From the NCBI GenBank assembly GCA_021152555.1, contig JAGKVE010000034.1, forward strand, positions 1 through 20,781: 20,781 bases of DNA, written 5' to 3'. A model generated the notes under the pieces. It saw only the letters and a list, made by a program, of their open reading frames with translations. It was not told where the DNA came from and did not search any database. The stretch is from Bacteroidia bacterium (GTDB lineage Bacteria; Bacteroidota; Bacteroidia; Bacteroidales; Paludibacteraceae). Shown here in pieces: positions 6,597 to 14,142 of the stretch; position 1 is the stretch's first letter, and every line of letters begins with the position of its first letter. Made by a program: the position numbers and the translations under genes.

Positions 6597-8663
6597 ATGA
6601 ATGCAACCAATTCCAACAGCAATCAAGAGAACTTGAAGAAGTTCGCCATTAACCTTTGCGAGCGTGCCCGCGAAGGGAAACTGGATCCCGTCATCGGCCG
6701 TGATGACGAGATTAGACGCGTATTACAGATTCTCTCCCGCCGAACAAAAAACAACCCTATTCTAATCGGCGAGCCGGGTGTAGGCAAGACCGCTATAGCA
6801 GAAGGGCTTGCTCATCGTATCGTGCGCGGAGACGTGCCAGAGAACCTGAAAAAGAAACAAATATATTCGCTGGATATGGGGGCACTGATAGCAGGAGCCA
6901 AGTATCAAGGCGAGTTTGAGGAACGTCTTAAAGGCGTAGTCAACGAAGTTGTCGCTGCAACCGGAGAAATCATCCTCTTTATTGATGAGATTCATACGCT
7001 GGTGGGTGCAGGCAAATCAAGCGGTGCGATGGACGCAGCGAATATCCTCAAACCTGCTTTAGCGCGTGGCGATTTGCGTGCCATAGGCGCAACCACATTG
7101 GACGAGTATCAAAAATATTTTGAGACCGACAAGGCTTTGGAACGCCGATTCCAAAAAGTAATGGTAGACGAGCCTGACGAGGCCGCGACGATCTCCATCC
7201 TCCGTGGTTTGAAAGAGCGCTATGAGACACACCATAAAGTGCGTATCAAAGACGATGCCATCATTGCTGCAGTCACCCTCTCCGCACGATATATAACAGA
7301 CCGTTTCCTGCCTGACAAAGCCATTGACCTGGTAGACGAAGCAGCAGCCAAACTACGTTTGGAAGTTGACTCCAAACCGGAAGAGATAGACTCACTTGAC
7401 CGTCAAATCAAGCAATTGGAAATCGAGCGCGAAGCTATTAAACGCGATAAGGATGAAAACAAACTAAGCGAGATAGAGAAACAGCTCAAAGAACTCAAGG
7501 CAAAATCAGAAGCACTCAACGCGCGGTGGAACAAAGAGAAAGGCTATGTGGCAACAATTCAAAACGAGAAAGCTGACATCGAATCTCTCAAGCACAAAGC
7601 CGAAGTAGCAGAGCGCGAGGGCGATTACGGCAAAGTGGCAGAAATCCGTTACAGCCAGATCCCCGCCGCCGAAGCCAATATCAAAGCCGCTCAAGACGCC
7701 TTACACGCCATCGGCAACGAGACTCTTATCAAAGAAGAAGTTGATGAAGACGATATAGCCGAAGTAGTGGCACGTTGGACAGGTATCCCCGTAGCCAAGA
7801 TGATGCAGTCCGAGCGCGACAAACTGCTCCATCTGGAAGAAGAGTTACATAAACGTATCATCGGTCAGGACCAAGCCATTGAGGCAGTAAGTGATGCCAT
7901 CCGCCGGTCACGTGCCGGATTACAAGACCCGAAGAGACCTATCGGCAGTTTCATCTTCCTTGGCACAACGGGTGTGGGCAAGACCGAGTTAGCCAAAGCC
8001 CTCGCGGATTACCTCTTCGATGATGAGAACATGATTACACGTATTGACATGTCTGAGTATCAAGAGAAATTCTCTGCTACCCGTCTCATCGGTGCGCCTC
8101 CCGGATACGTAGGATACGACGAGGGCGGGCAACTGACCGAGGCCATCCGCCGCAAACCCTACTCTGTAGTGCTTTTTGACGAGATAGAGAAAGCCCATCC
8201 GGATGTTTTCAACGTGCTGCTGCAAGTGCTGGACGACGGCCGTCTGACCGATAACAAAGGGCGTGTAGTCAACTTCAAGAATACGCTCATCATCATGACT
8301 TCCAACCTCACGGAAGAACAATTACGGGCATCCGTCCGACCGGAGTTTATCAACCGAATAGACGAAATCATCCACTTCAGCGAACTGAGCGAGGAAGATA
8401 TCAAAGCCGTTGTCGGACTTCAAGTGAACCGGATTCACAAGATGCTTGAGGGCCAAGGAATAGATCTTCGTGTTACAGATGACGCCATCAGTTTCATTGC
8501 AAAAGAAGGCTATGACCCACAATTCGGTGCACGTCCAGTCAAGAGAGCATTGCAACGACTCGTTCTTAACGAGCTGTCGAAATCAATTATCGGCGGCAAA
8601 GTAGATTCCAAACGACCTGTAATCGTCGAACTGAGAGAGGGCGAATTGAAATTCAGAAACTAA
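6597..8663 (+). CDS. clpB: ClpB-type AAA+ disaggregase lacking the N-terminal domain
   Basis: A 688-residue hexameric ATP-dependent protein disaggregase, cytosolic, normally working with DnaK. Residues 1-20 are a short polar lead-in and the first ATPase domain starts near 24 (GKLDPVIGRD). Walker A1 is at 58-65, pore-loop Y103 in GAKYQGEFE, Walker B1 near 125-132 and arginine-finger R183-R184. A coiled-coil middle domain spans about 262-390. In domain 2, Walker A2 is at 456-463, pore-loop Y504 in GYVGYDEGG, Walker B2 near 524-529 and the sensor-2 motif GARPVKRA at 644-651. Usual ClpB proteins are about 860 residues. The roughly 150-residue Clp N domain is absent here, and the segment between MTSN and RPEFINR is only ten residues. 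The ATG at 6597 has no in-frame upstream alternative. The stop lies inside a terminator stem. Confidence 0.95.
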   Translation: MNATNSNSNQENLKKFAINLCERAREGKLDPVIGRDDEIRRVLQILSRRTKNNPILIGEPGVGKTAIAEGLAHRIVRGDVPENLKKKQIYSLDMGALIAGAKYQGEFEERLKGVVNEVVAATGEIILFIDEIHTLVGAGKSSGAMDAANILKPALARGDLRAIGATTLDEYQKYFETDKALERRFQKVMVDEPDEAATISILRGLKERYETHHKVRIKDDAIIAAVTLSARYITDRFLPDKAIDLVDEAAAKLRLEVDSKPEEIDSLDRQIKQLEIEREAIKRDKDENKLSEIEKQLKELKAKSEALNARWNKEKGYVATIQNEKADIESLKHKAEVAEREGDYGKVAEIRYSQIPAAEANIKAAQDALHAIGNETLIKEEVDEDDIAEVVARWTGIPVAKMMQSERDKLLHLEEELHKRIIGQDQAIEAVSDAIRRSRAGLQDPKRPIGSFIFLGTTGVGKTELAKALADYLFDDENMITRIDMSEYQEKFSATRLIGAPPGYVGYDEGGQLTEAIRRKPYSVVLFDEIEKAHPDVFNVLLQVLDDGRLTDNKGRVVNFKNTLIIMTSNLTEEQLRASVRPEFINRIDEIIHFSELSEEDIKAVVGLQVNRIHKMLEGQGIDLRVTDDAISFIAKEGYDPQFGARPVKRALQRLVLNELSKSIIGGKVDSKRPVIVELREGELKFRN

Positions 8664-8686
8664 ACCTTCCTGTGAAGGTTTAGTTT
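8657..8686. terminator. Shared bidirectional terminator of clpB and the DUF4491 operon
   Basis: A perfect 12-bp stem (8657-8668 with 8675-8686) closes the loop cctgtg. The clpB stop codon (8661-8663) lies in the left arm and the minus-strand stop codon (8680-8682) in the right arm, so translation of either gene runs into the stem. Confidence 0.85.
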
Positions 8687-9051
8687 CCCATTTTCTCTTT
8701 CTGGTGCCTATGGCTTGGGCCCTCTTTAAGAATATCTCCCAATTCCTTACGTCTGCGGGCATAGTACTCGTGACGTTTGGGATTCTCGGGAAACCAACCG
8801 CGTAAGACACGTATTTCTTGCTGTAAGACTTCGTGAATGCCCCAAAAACAAGAAAAAGCAAAAGCAGCTACAATGGTTGAAGCGATATAGTTATCCAGCA
8901 AAACCGAAATTACCGTACAGATAACGCCGGGAATAAAGAATCCCCACCAACCTTTTCGACCGAAATAATACTCCAGTTTGATAGTAATCGGGTGACATAT
9001 CCCAATGCTAAAAAAGACTGCGGCCCCAATTATAATTCCTGTAAAGTTCAT
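8680..9051 (-). CDS. DUF4491 family membrane protein
   Basis: 123 residues from the Met at 9051, which begins M-N-F-T-G-I-I-I-G, the standard opening of DUF4491 in Bacteroidetes. A second Met 9 nt upstream is less likely. Two or three hydrophobic segments are visible (residues 3-20, about 39-53 and 57-72). The conserved HPI-x-IK-x-EYYFG, FSCFW and RGWFPENPKRH motifs are present, followed by a basic C-terminal tail rich in K, E and R. The function of the family is unknown. It is last in an operon, 20 nt after the calycin-like lipoprotein gene. Confidence 0.85.
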   Translation of the reverse strand: MNFTGIIIGAAVFFSIGICHPITIKLEYYFGRKGWWGFFIPGVICTVISVLLDNYIASTIVAAFAFSCFWGIHEVLQQEIRVLRGWFPENPKRHEYYARRRKELGDILKEGPSHRHQKEKMGN

Positions 9052-9071
9052 AACGTGCAAATAATTTGATA

Positions 9072-9521
9072 TTATTTCTTAAACAATTTCCCGGCATACG
9101 TGCTCGGGGTTTTACCATAATAATTACTCAGCACTATTGAATCAGCGGTAATCTTACCTTCCAAGTCCAAAATAATATATTTCTCATATGGTTTACCGCC
9201 TGCAGTAGGAACGATGCTGTCTCCGTAGAAGCGGATTTCGCTCCCGCTTTTAGCATAACCTACTCCGCTGACCAGCATGTCTATGGTCACCGGCATTCCT
9301 GCCGCAAATTTGACATCGAATATGTACAAATCCATGGTTGCGTCTTCTTTTTCTACAATCTTTACACGCAGACTGTCTTTTGTAAAACCCGAACTTGGTA
9401 TTGTCAACAAGCCATACGCTTCATACGCTTTTTCGTTTTCCGCGACAGGTTCCTCCTGCGTGATGATATGGCATGAAGCCAAGCAAAATAAACAGGTGAT
9501 AAACAAGATTATTTTTTTCAT
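9072..9521 (-). CDS. Small calycin-like lipoprotein
   Basis: 149 residues from the Met at 9521. A lipoprotein signal peptide ends L-A-S-C with the lipidated Cys at position 17, followed by an acidic stretch (TQEEP), which suggests export to the outer membrane. The rest is a series of beta-strand-like segments (LRVKIVEKED, MDLYIFDVKF, SEIRFYGD, KYIILDLEGKI) ending in Y-A-G-K-L, as in the calycin-like domain (PF13944) of Bacteroidetes lipoproteins. The ligand is unknown. It begins 14 nt after the TonB-dependent receptor stop, so it may be a surface partner of that receptor. An alternative Met lies 6 nt upstream. Confidence 0.75.
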   Translation of the reverse strand: MKKIILFITCLFCLASCHIITQEEPVAENEKAYEAYGLLTIPSSGFTKDSLRVKIVEKEDATMDLYIFDVKFAAGMPVTIDMLVSGVGYAKSGSEIRFYGDSIVPTAGGKPYEKYIILDLEGKITADSIVLSNYYGKTPSTYAGKLFKK

Positions 9522-9535
9522 ATACATTGAATTGT

Positions 9536-11836
9536 TTAAATTTCCAATCTAAGTGTAGCTCCCAGTTCGCGGGGCTTTCCTTTCTGCAGAAAATCATTGC
9601 CCATTGACTTGAAATAGAACACATTATATTCTGTACCGGTAAGGTTCTTTCCCCATAGTTGTAATTGTACGTATTTCCATTCCAACGACACATTAGCCCC
9701 TAAAAGAGCATATGCTTTCTGCATGCAATCGTTCTGCTCATTCCAATAAACCGGTCCATTCATATTCACTCTGGCGGAGAAAGAAATCGCTTCAAGCCAT
9801 TTTTTGCCTGTTTTATATTTGGCGGAAACCAAGCCATGCAGTGTGTGTTGAGGGGCATACGGAATGAAATGCCCGCTGTAATCACCCATACCGTCATTAA
9901 AATCGATAAATCTTGCATCAGTAAATCCGTAAGAGGCATCCGCTATTCCATACCAATTACCTATATTCCAACGATAATGTAGGGCTGTTTCCACACCCCA
10001 GATACGCGACCGTGCCGCATTCGCCATCATTCTGCCTGTTGTTTTGCCATTAGGGAAAACCGTTACCTGCTGGTCAAAACACTGAATATGAAAAGCATCC
10101 ACATCAATCTTTAGTCCCTCAACAGGCGTAAAATGTGCGCCGATTTCAAACGTCCAATCTCTTTCCGGCTTATATCTCGTGATTGCCACATCCGAATAGC
10201 GTTCATCTGTCATATCAAGGTGCATACCCATTGCGGCTGCCATATCCGTCATCACTTGATTTTGAGTAATCGTACTGAATATCTGAGGATTATATCCGCC
10301 AGCTTTGTACCCTTTAGCTGCATATCCATACGCCGTTACCCATTCATGTTCGTAACTCACAGCCAACCGCGGCAGGAATTGGAAATAATGTGCTTGCTGT
10401 GCCCCCTTTATCTCCGTACGGACATGCTCATAGTCATCCATTATCATTGTGAAGCGGTAATCCAGATTCGCTGTACTCAAATAATCCATCCGCGTGTATT
10501 CGTAATCCAAACGGACACCTGCACGAATATGCCATTTGTCTATTTGCACATGGCTTTGATGATAAACCGCCCCTCCGGCATTGTACAACCCGAAATCGCT
10601 CGGTATCGGCATCGACCGATTACTGATATCAATAGAATCTTCCGGAAAAACCGTCTGAATACCGCGGTTAGCATTCCACAAAATCAAATCTTCTATTCCT
10701 TGACGCATAAAAGTTACCGGCGCACTCATCCTGTTGGTTTTGACAAAACCGCTGATTCCGACTTGCCAGTGATAGGATAAATTTGAAATTTGGGATTTGA
10801 AATTTGTAATTCTATTTGATAGCAATGCATCTAATGTAGCGTTATGTTGCTGCTGTTTTTGATTCAGAGTAAAAATATCATCTGTCGTATAATCCTGGTC
10901 CATTACCATGTTATCTCTGAGCATTTGATAGCTGGCATTCAAGTTCAATTTGTACCCGTTGTATTCATATATGGCCTGCAACGCCGGCATCACGACCAAT
11001 CGCTCATAGCTTGCAGGGCGATTATAGGCTATTTTTCCAGTTGCTACCGAGGCATAGGGGAAAGCCCCCTGTTTCACCCAATCTGCATTCACCGTTCCCG
11101 CGATACGCCATGCGTCATTAGGTTTGCCCTCCATTATAACTCTGCCGCCGGCCTGCTGCCCGCCATCGATCTTTTTACCCGTATACTCATTGCTATAAAA
11201 TCCGTCTGTCCGCCTATACCGGGCTGCTATTCCCCATCCGAAAGAGTTGCTTATAGCTTTCGATTTTTTATTTTCAACTCTGTAAATAGAGGCTTGCGCG
11301 TTAACCTGATTAGCTGTCGCATACCCTACTTCACCGCGAATGAGTTGCGTAGTAAGATCCAGAGGATGGATGGTACGAATCTCCATTACTCCTCCGGCCG
11401 AATTGCGCCCGTACAGAGTACCTTGCGGACCTGTTAAGAGTTCTATACGCTTCACGTCCTGCATCGAATGATCGTACATATTCTTATCAAGAAGCGGCAC
11501 ACCATCCACTATCATGCCCAATACCGGTTCGTTAATACGGCTCCCTAAACCGCGGATATACACGCTGCTTGTCATCGCACTGCCGTAATCGGGCATATAG
11601 ACATTTGGCGCCAAAGCACTGATATCTTTAGGCGAAATAACTTGTGTCTCTTCGATCAAGCGACTATCAATCACACTTACCGAAGACGGTTGCCTGTTGA
11701 TAACCGATTGAGTGCGAGAGACAGACACTTCTACGTCCGGTAACGTGACCGTATCTGCCCATACCTCGGATACGGACGCCTTCGCGCCCGATATACTACA
11801 GACTAACACAATCCCTATTAACACCCGTCTTGTCAT
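9536..11836 (-). CDS. TonB-dependent outer-membrane receptor
   Basis: 766 residues from the Met at 11836, which starts a signal peptide ending near A-K-A. An ORF Met at 11881 is upstream of the promoter and is rejected. A candidate TonB-box region (about DTVTLPDVEVS) precedes a plug domain with SVSVIDS, VYIRGLGSR, GMIVDGVPL, RIELLTGPQGTLYGRNSAGG and VMEIRT. The remainder is a beta-barrel with alternating aromatic strands and a standard C-terminal strand, GATLRLEI. GYKAGGYNPQ in the barrel resembles pesticin/siderophore-receptor-like proteins. There is no carboxypeptidase-like N-terminal extension and no SusD neighbour, so glycan import is less likely than a metal complex or cofactor. A heptamer array encodes the stretch NFKSQISN in what is probably a loop. 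It is the first gene of an operon with the lipoprotein and DUF4491 genes. Confidence 0.92.
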   Translation of the reverse strand: MTRRVLIGIVLVCSISGAKASVSEVWADTVTLPDVEVSVSRTQSVINRQPSSVSVIDSRLIEETQVISPKDISALAPNVYMPDYGSAMTSSVYIRGLGSRINEPVLGMIVDGVPLLDKNMYDHSMQDVKRIELLTGPQGTLYGRNSAGGVMEIRTIHPLDLTTQLIRGEVGYATANQVNAQASIYRVENKKSKAISNSFGWGIAARYRRTDGFYSNEYTGKKIDGGQQAGGRVIMEGKPNDAWRIAGTVNADWVKQGAFPYASVATGKIAYNRPASYERLVVMPALQAIYEYNGYKLNLNASYQMLRDNMVMDQDYTTDDIFTLNQKQQQHNATLDALLSNRITNFKSQISNLSYHWQVGISGFVKTNRMSAPVTFMRQGIEDLILWNANRGIQTVFPEDSIDISNRSMPIPSDFGLYNAGGAVYHQSHVQIDKWHIRAGVRLDYEYTRMDYLSTANLDYRFTMIMDDYEHVRTEIKGAQQAHYFQFLPRLAVSYEHEWVTAYGYAAKGYKAGGYNPQIFSTITQNQVMTDMAAAMGMHLDMTDERYSDVAITRYKPERDWTFEIGAHFTPVEGLKIDVDAFHIQCFDQQVTVFPNGKTTGRMMANAARSRIWGVETALHYRWNIGNWYGIADASYGFTDARFIDFNDGMGDYSGHFIPYAPQHTLHGLVSAKYKTGKKWLEAISFSARVNMNGPVYWNEQNDCMQKAYALLGANVSLEWKYVQLQLWGKNLTGTEYNVFYFKSMGNDFLQKGKPRELGATLRLEI
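10779..10813. repeat. Heptamer array inside the receptor gene, five units
   Basis: Units are aaatttg, aaatttg, ggatttg, aaatttg and taattct. The phase and period match the other arrays, but the core is AT-richer. The encoded residues fall between two barrel strands. Confidence 0.75.
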
Positions 11837-11845
11837 AAGCGGGCG

Positions 11846-11876
11846 CAAAAGTACAAAAAATTTTTTACATACACAA
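11846..11876 (-). promoter_or_regulatory. Promoter of the receptor operon, very short leader
   Basis: The minus strand has TACTTTTGCGCCC, whose TAnnTTTG box is at 11853-11846. An upstream TTG lies at 11876-11874, 20 nt away. The ATG at 11836 is only 9 nt past the box, so the mRNA leader would be a few bases or none. Confidence 0.6.
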
Positions 11877-11880
11877 GTCA

Positions 11881-11929
11881 AAAATCTAAATTGTAAAATG
11901 TAAAATCATAATATAAGATCTAAAATTTT
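11881..11929. repeat. Degenerate AT-rich heptamer array, about seven units
   Basis: The run aaaatct, aaattgt, aaaatgt, aaaatca, taatata, agatcta, aaatttt keeps a 7-bp period with a drifting AAAAT core. It fills most of the space between the divergent promoters. Confidence 0.5.
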
Positions 11930-11951
11930 CCCCCATCCCTATTCTTAGGTA

Positions 11952-11981
11952 TTGCGCATATCAAAAAAAGTAGTAATTTTG
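11952..11981 (+). promoter_or_regulatory. Strong-looking promoter for a small plus-strand ORF
   Basis: TTG at 11952-11954 and TAATTTTGCACCC beginning at 11974 are 19 nt apart. The box is an exact TAnnTTTG followed by the GCACC extension common in Bacteroidetes. Transcription would start near 11988, about 25 nt before an ATG. Confidence 0.75.
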
Positions 11982-12012
11982 CACCCGAATTCAAAAATCA
12001 CAAATAATAGGG

Positions 12013-12132
12013 ATGTATAAAGCTTCAGATAAAATTTGCTTATCTCGTGACGAGGCGCGGGACTGCGTGCAAGATGTGTATGCGGAACTTGGGAAAACTT
12101 GTTATAATGTTCAGCTGTCAAGGATTACTTGA
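12013..12132 (+). CDS. Small 39-residue protein of unknown function
   Basis: The ORF follows a good promoter with a normal leader. It begins M-Y-K-A-S-D-K-I-C-L and ends NVQLSRIT. It is soluble, mildly charged, and has three cysteines and a helix-like middle (RDEARDCVQDVYAEL). I do not recognise it. Its last 8 nt overlap the tail of the convergent histidine kinase gene. The two stop codons lie in or beside a 7-bp hairpin (12116-12122 with 12128-12134). It could be a genuine small protein or the start of a gene truncated by a rearrangement. Confidence 0.5.
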   Translation: MYKASDKICLSRDEARDCVQDVYAELGKTCYNVQLSRIT

Positions 12133-13345
12133 CAACAGCGATTTGAGGAATGGAGAAACGGATGGTTAAACCATGAGGTTTGGTAAGTTCTGCGGAACAA
12201 GTGCCGCCATGCAGGGAAACGGCGTTTTTGACAATCGCCAGACCTAATCCCGTGCCGCCCATGTCACGGCTACGGCCTTTGTCCACGCGATAGAAACGCT
12301 CAAACAAATGCGGCAGATGCTTCTCATCTATGCCCGTTCCATCATCCGTAATTGCAAATTCATACTGCGTATTGCCGGTGACGGAAATCTTTGTGCATCC
12401 GCTGTACAATATAGAATTATCGAGAATATTGCGGTAAACGGTATATAGCAGATTATAATCGCCCTGCATAGGCAGTTTCGGCGGCATGTCCAAAGCGATG
12501 GCAATCTGTTTTTGATCCAGCATTGGGCGCACATCCTCTATAGCCTGACGCGCAATTTCCACCATGTCCACCGCTTGCTTTTCCGTCAACGCCGTTTGCA
12601 TGTTGTCCAGACGCGTGAGCATGGACATGTCGCTCAGCAAGGCGGTCATCCGCTGCGCCTGCGACATACATTTTCCGAGGAACTGTTGCCGTTGTTCCAA
12701 AGAAAGGTCCGGATGAGCAGCCAGCGTCTCCAGATAACCGTTAATGCTGGCAAGAGGCGTCTTGAGTTCGTGCGCCGTGTTCTGGGTCAGGGCATGTTTG
12801 ATCCGCATTTTCTCTTCTTCAGCTGTGCGGACTTGCTTGCGATAGTCTTCGATGGTATCGTCCACATGCTGCCCCACACGTCGCGTATAGAAAAATAACA
12901 TCGCCGACAGCAGCAGAAAGATGATCACCGAAAGAGCAATATAGCCTTTGTTCGTTATAGGCGCATCCGCCTTCTCGCCCGGATACGGAATCGCAGAACG
13001 GATGATCTGCCCGGTTTCCGGGAAGTATGTCGCCGAATAGAAATACCGCTCTCCGTCCGTCTCACTGGTCCGGCTAATATCAAATCCATAGCCCTCGTGG
13101 AGCGCCTGCTGCACCTCGTGCCGTTGCAGGTGGTTCGGCATGGTGTGAGGGTCTTTCTCCGTGTCCATGAGGACCACACCATCCGTGTCGATGATCGTTA
13201 CACGTACGCCTGCCAGTTCCTTTTTATACTCGCGTTCGCGGTAAGCCTGATAGACGGCAAACACCAGTACGTACGCCAGAAAAAACACGCTGATAGCAAA
13301 GAAAAGCGTCAGCCCGAAGTTCTTATTTTTCCCAATAATATCCAT
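12125..13345 (-). CDS. PhoR-like sensor histidine kinase
   Basis: 406 residues, inner membrane. Two transmembrane segments (about residues 11-31 and 134-153) flank a small periplasmic sensing region. The dimerisation domain carries the phospho-accepting His in TAHELKTPLASI. The ATP-binding domain shows the N box (NILDNSILYS), the G1 box (DDGTGID), the F box (FERFYRVDKG) and the G2 box (GGTGLGLAIVK). No HAMP or PAS domain is clear. The start codon overlaps the 3' end of the response-regulator gene by 23 nt, consistent with coupled translation. The stimulus cannot be inferred from the sequence. Confidence 0.92.
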   Translation of the reverse strand: MDIIGKNKNFGLTLFFAISVFFLAYVLVFAVYQAYREREYKKELAGVRVTIIDTDGVVLMDTEKDPHTMPNHLQRHEVQQALHEGYGFDISRTSETDGERYFYSATYFPETGQIIRSAIPYPGEKADAPITNKGYIALSVIIFLLLSAMLFFYTRRVGQHVDDTIEDYRKQVRTAEEEKMRIKHALTQNTAHELKTPLASINGYLETLAAHPDLSLEQRQQFLGKCMSQAQRMTALLSDMSMLTRLDNMQTALTEKQAVDMVEIARQAIEDVRPMLDQKQIAIALDMPPKLPMQGDYNLLYTVYRNILDNSILYSGCTKISVTGNTQYEFAITDDGTGIDEKHLPHLFERFYRVDKGRSRDMGGTGLGLAIVKNAVSLHGGTCSAELTKPHGLTIRFSIPQIAVVK

Positions 13346-14018
13346 ACCCTGTCTTGGCCTTCAAATGTTCACGATAAGTGCCTATTTTCTTCCGTAACCG
13401 ATTGACCGTCACGTCCACCGTGCGTTCCAACACCAAACCGTCATTCGGCCACACATAGCGCAGGATTTCCGCACGCGAATAGATTTTGTCGGGGTGTTGA
13501 AGCAGGAATGCCAACAGTTCATATTCCATACGCGTCAGCGACACGGCTACACCGGCAAGGGTTGCTGTCTTCATGGAATCATACAGCACGAGGTCTTCGT
13601 ACACTATGGTGTTTTCCGTCGGTACGGAGGACACATCTACGGAACTATGCCTACGTATGACCGCTGCCACGCGTGCTAACACTTGTTTTAAAGAAAAAGG
13701 CTTGTGGATATAATCGTCCGCGCCTAATTCAAAACCGCGCAATACATCCTCTTCCTCTCCCAAGGCAGTCAGAAAAATAAGTGCCGGACTGTTCTCCTCT
13801 TTCTGCCACACTTCCGCCACTTCCAGACCGGACATGTTCGGCATCATAATATCCAGTAACACCAAATCCACATGCTCCGCACTGACCACACGCAATGCTT
13901 CCTGTCCGCAACTTGCTTGCAAACAGCGGTAACCTTCCTGCTCCAAGTTGAAAACAAGAATCTCGCGTATATCCGGTTCGTCATCGACAACCAGAATTGT
14001 TCTATTTTTCATTTCCAT
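13323..14018 (-). CDS. OmpR/PhoB-family response regulator
   Basis: About 230 residues. The receiver domain has D10-D11, the phospho-acceptor D54 (LLDIMMP), T82 and K104 (HKPF), numbered from the Met at 14012. The C-terminal winged helix includes LTRMEYELLAFLL, the SRAEIL helix and the recognition helix RTVDVTVNRLRKKIG. The open frame extends upstream to 14222, but those roughly 68 residues have no family similarity. The receiver begins directly at MEMKNRT, so 14018 or 14012 is the start. It is the first gene of the two-component pair. I see no consensus promoter in the gap to 14142 and no terminator after the upstream amidase gene. Confidence 0.92.
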   Translation of the reverse strand: MEMKNRTILVVDDEPDIREILVFNLEQEGYRCLQASCGQEALRVVSAEHVDLVLLDIMMPNMSGLEVAEVWQKEENSPALIFLTALGEEEDVLRGFELGADDYIHKPFSLKQVLARVAAVIRRHSSVDVSSVPTENTIVYEDLVLYDSMKTATLAGVAVSLTRMEYELLAFLLQHPDKIYSRAEILRYVWPNDGLVLERTVDVTVNRLRKKIGTYREHLKAKTGYGYYWEK

Positions 14019-14142
14019 ACATCTAATCACCACAAATCTTGTGCCAATATCCCTACAAAACCGATTACAAATCAATGACAAATGTGGCAAATAAGCGAAA
14101 TAAGACGAATTATTAAGGAGGGAAAGCTCAAAAGAAATGAGA

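Noticed and set aside
10133..11437. Two long plus-strand open frames opposite the TonB receptor
   Set aside because: The minus-strand receptor shows plug and barrel motifs across the whole stretch. The plus-strand products are rich in C, H and I with no family similarity.
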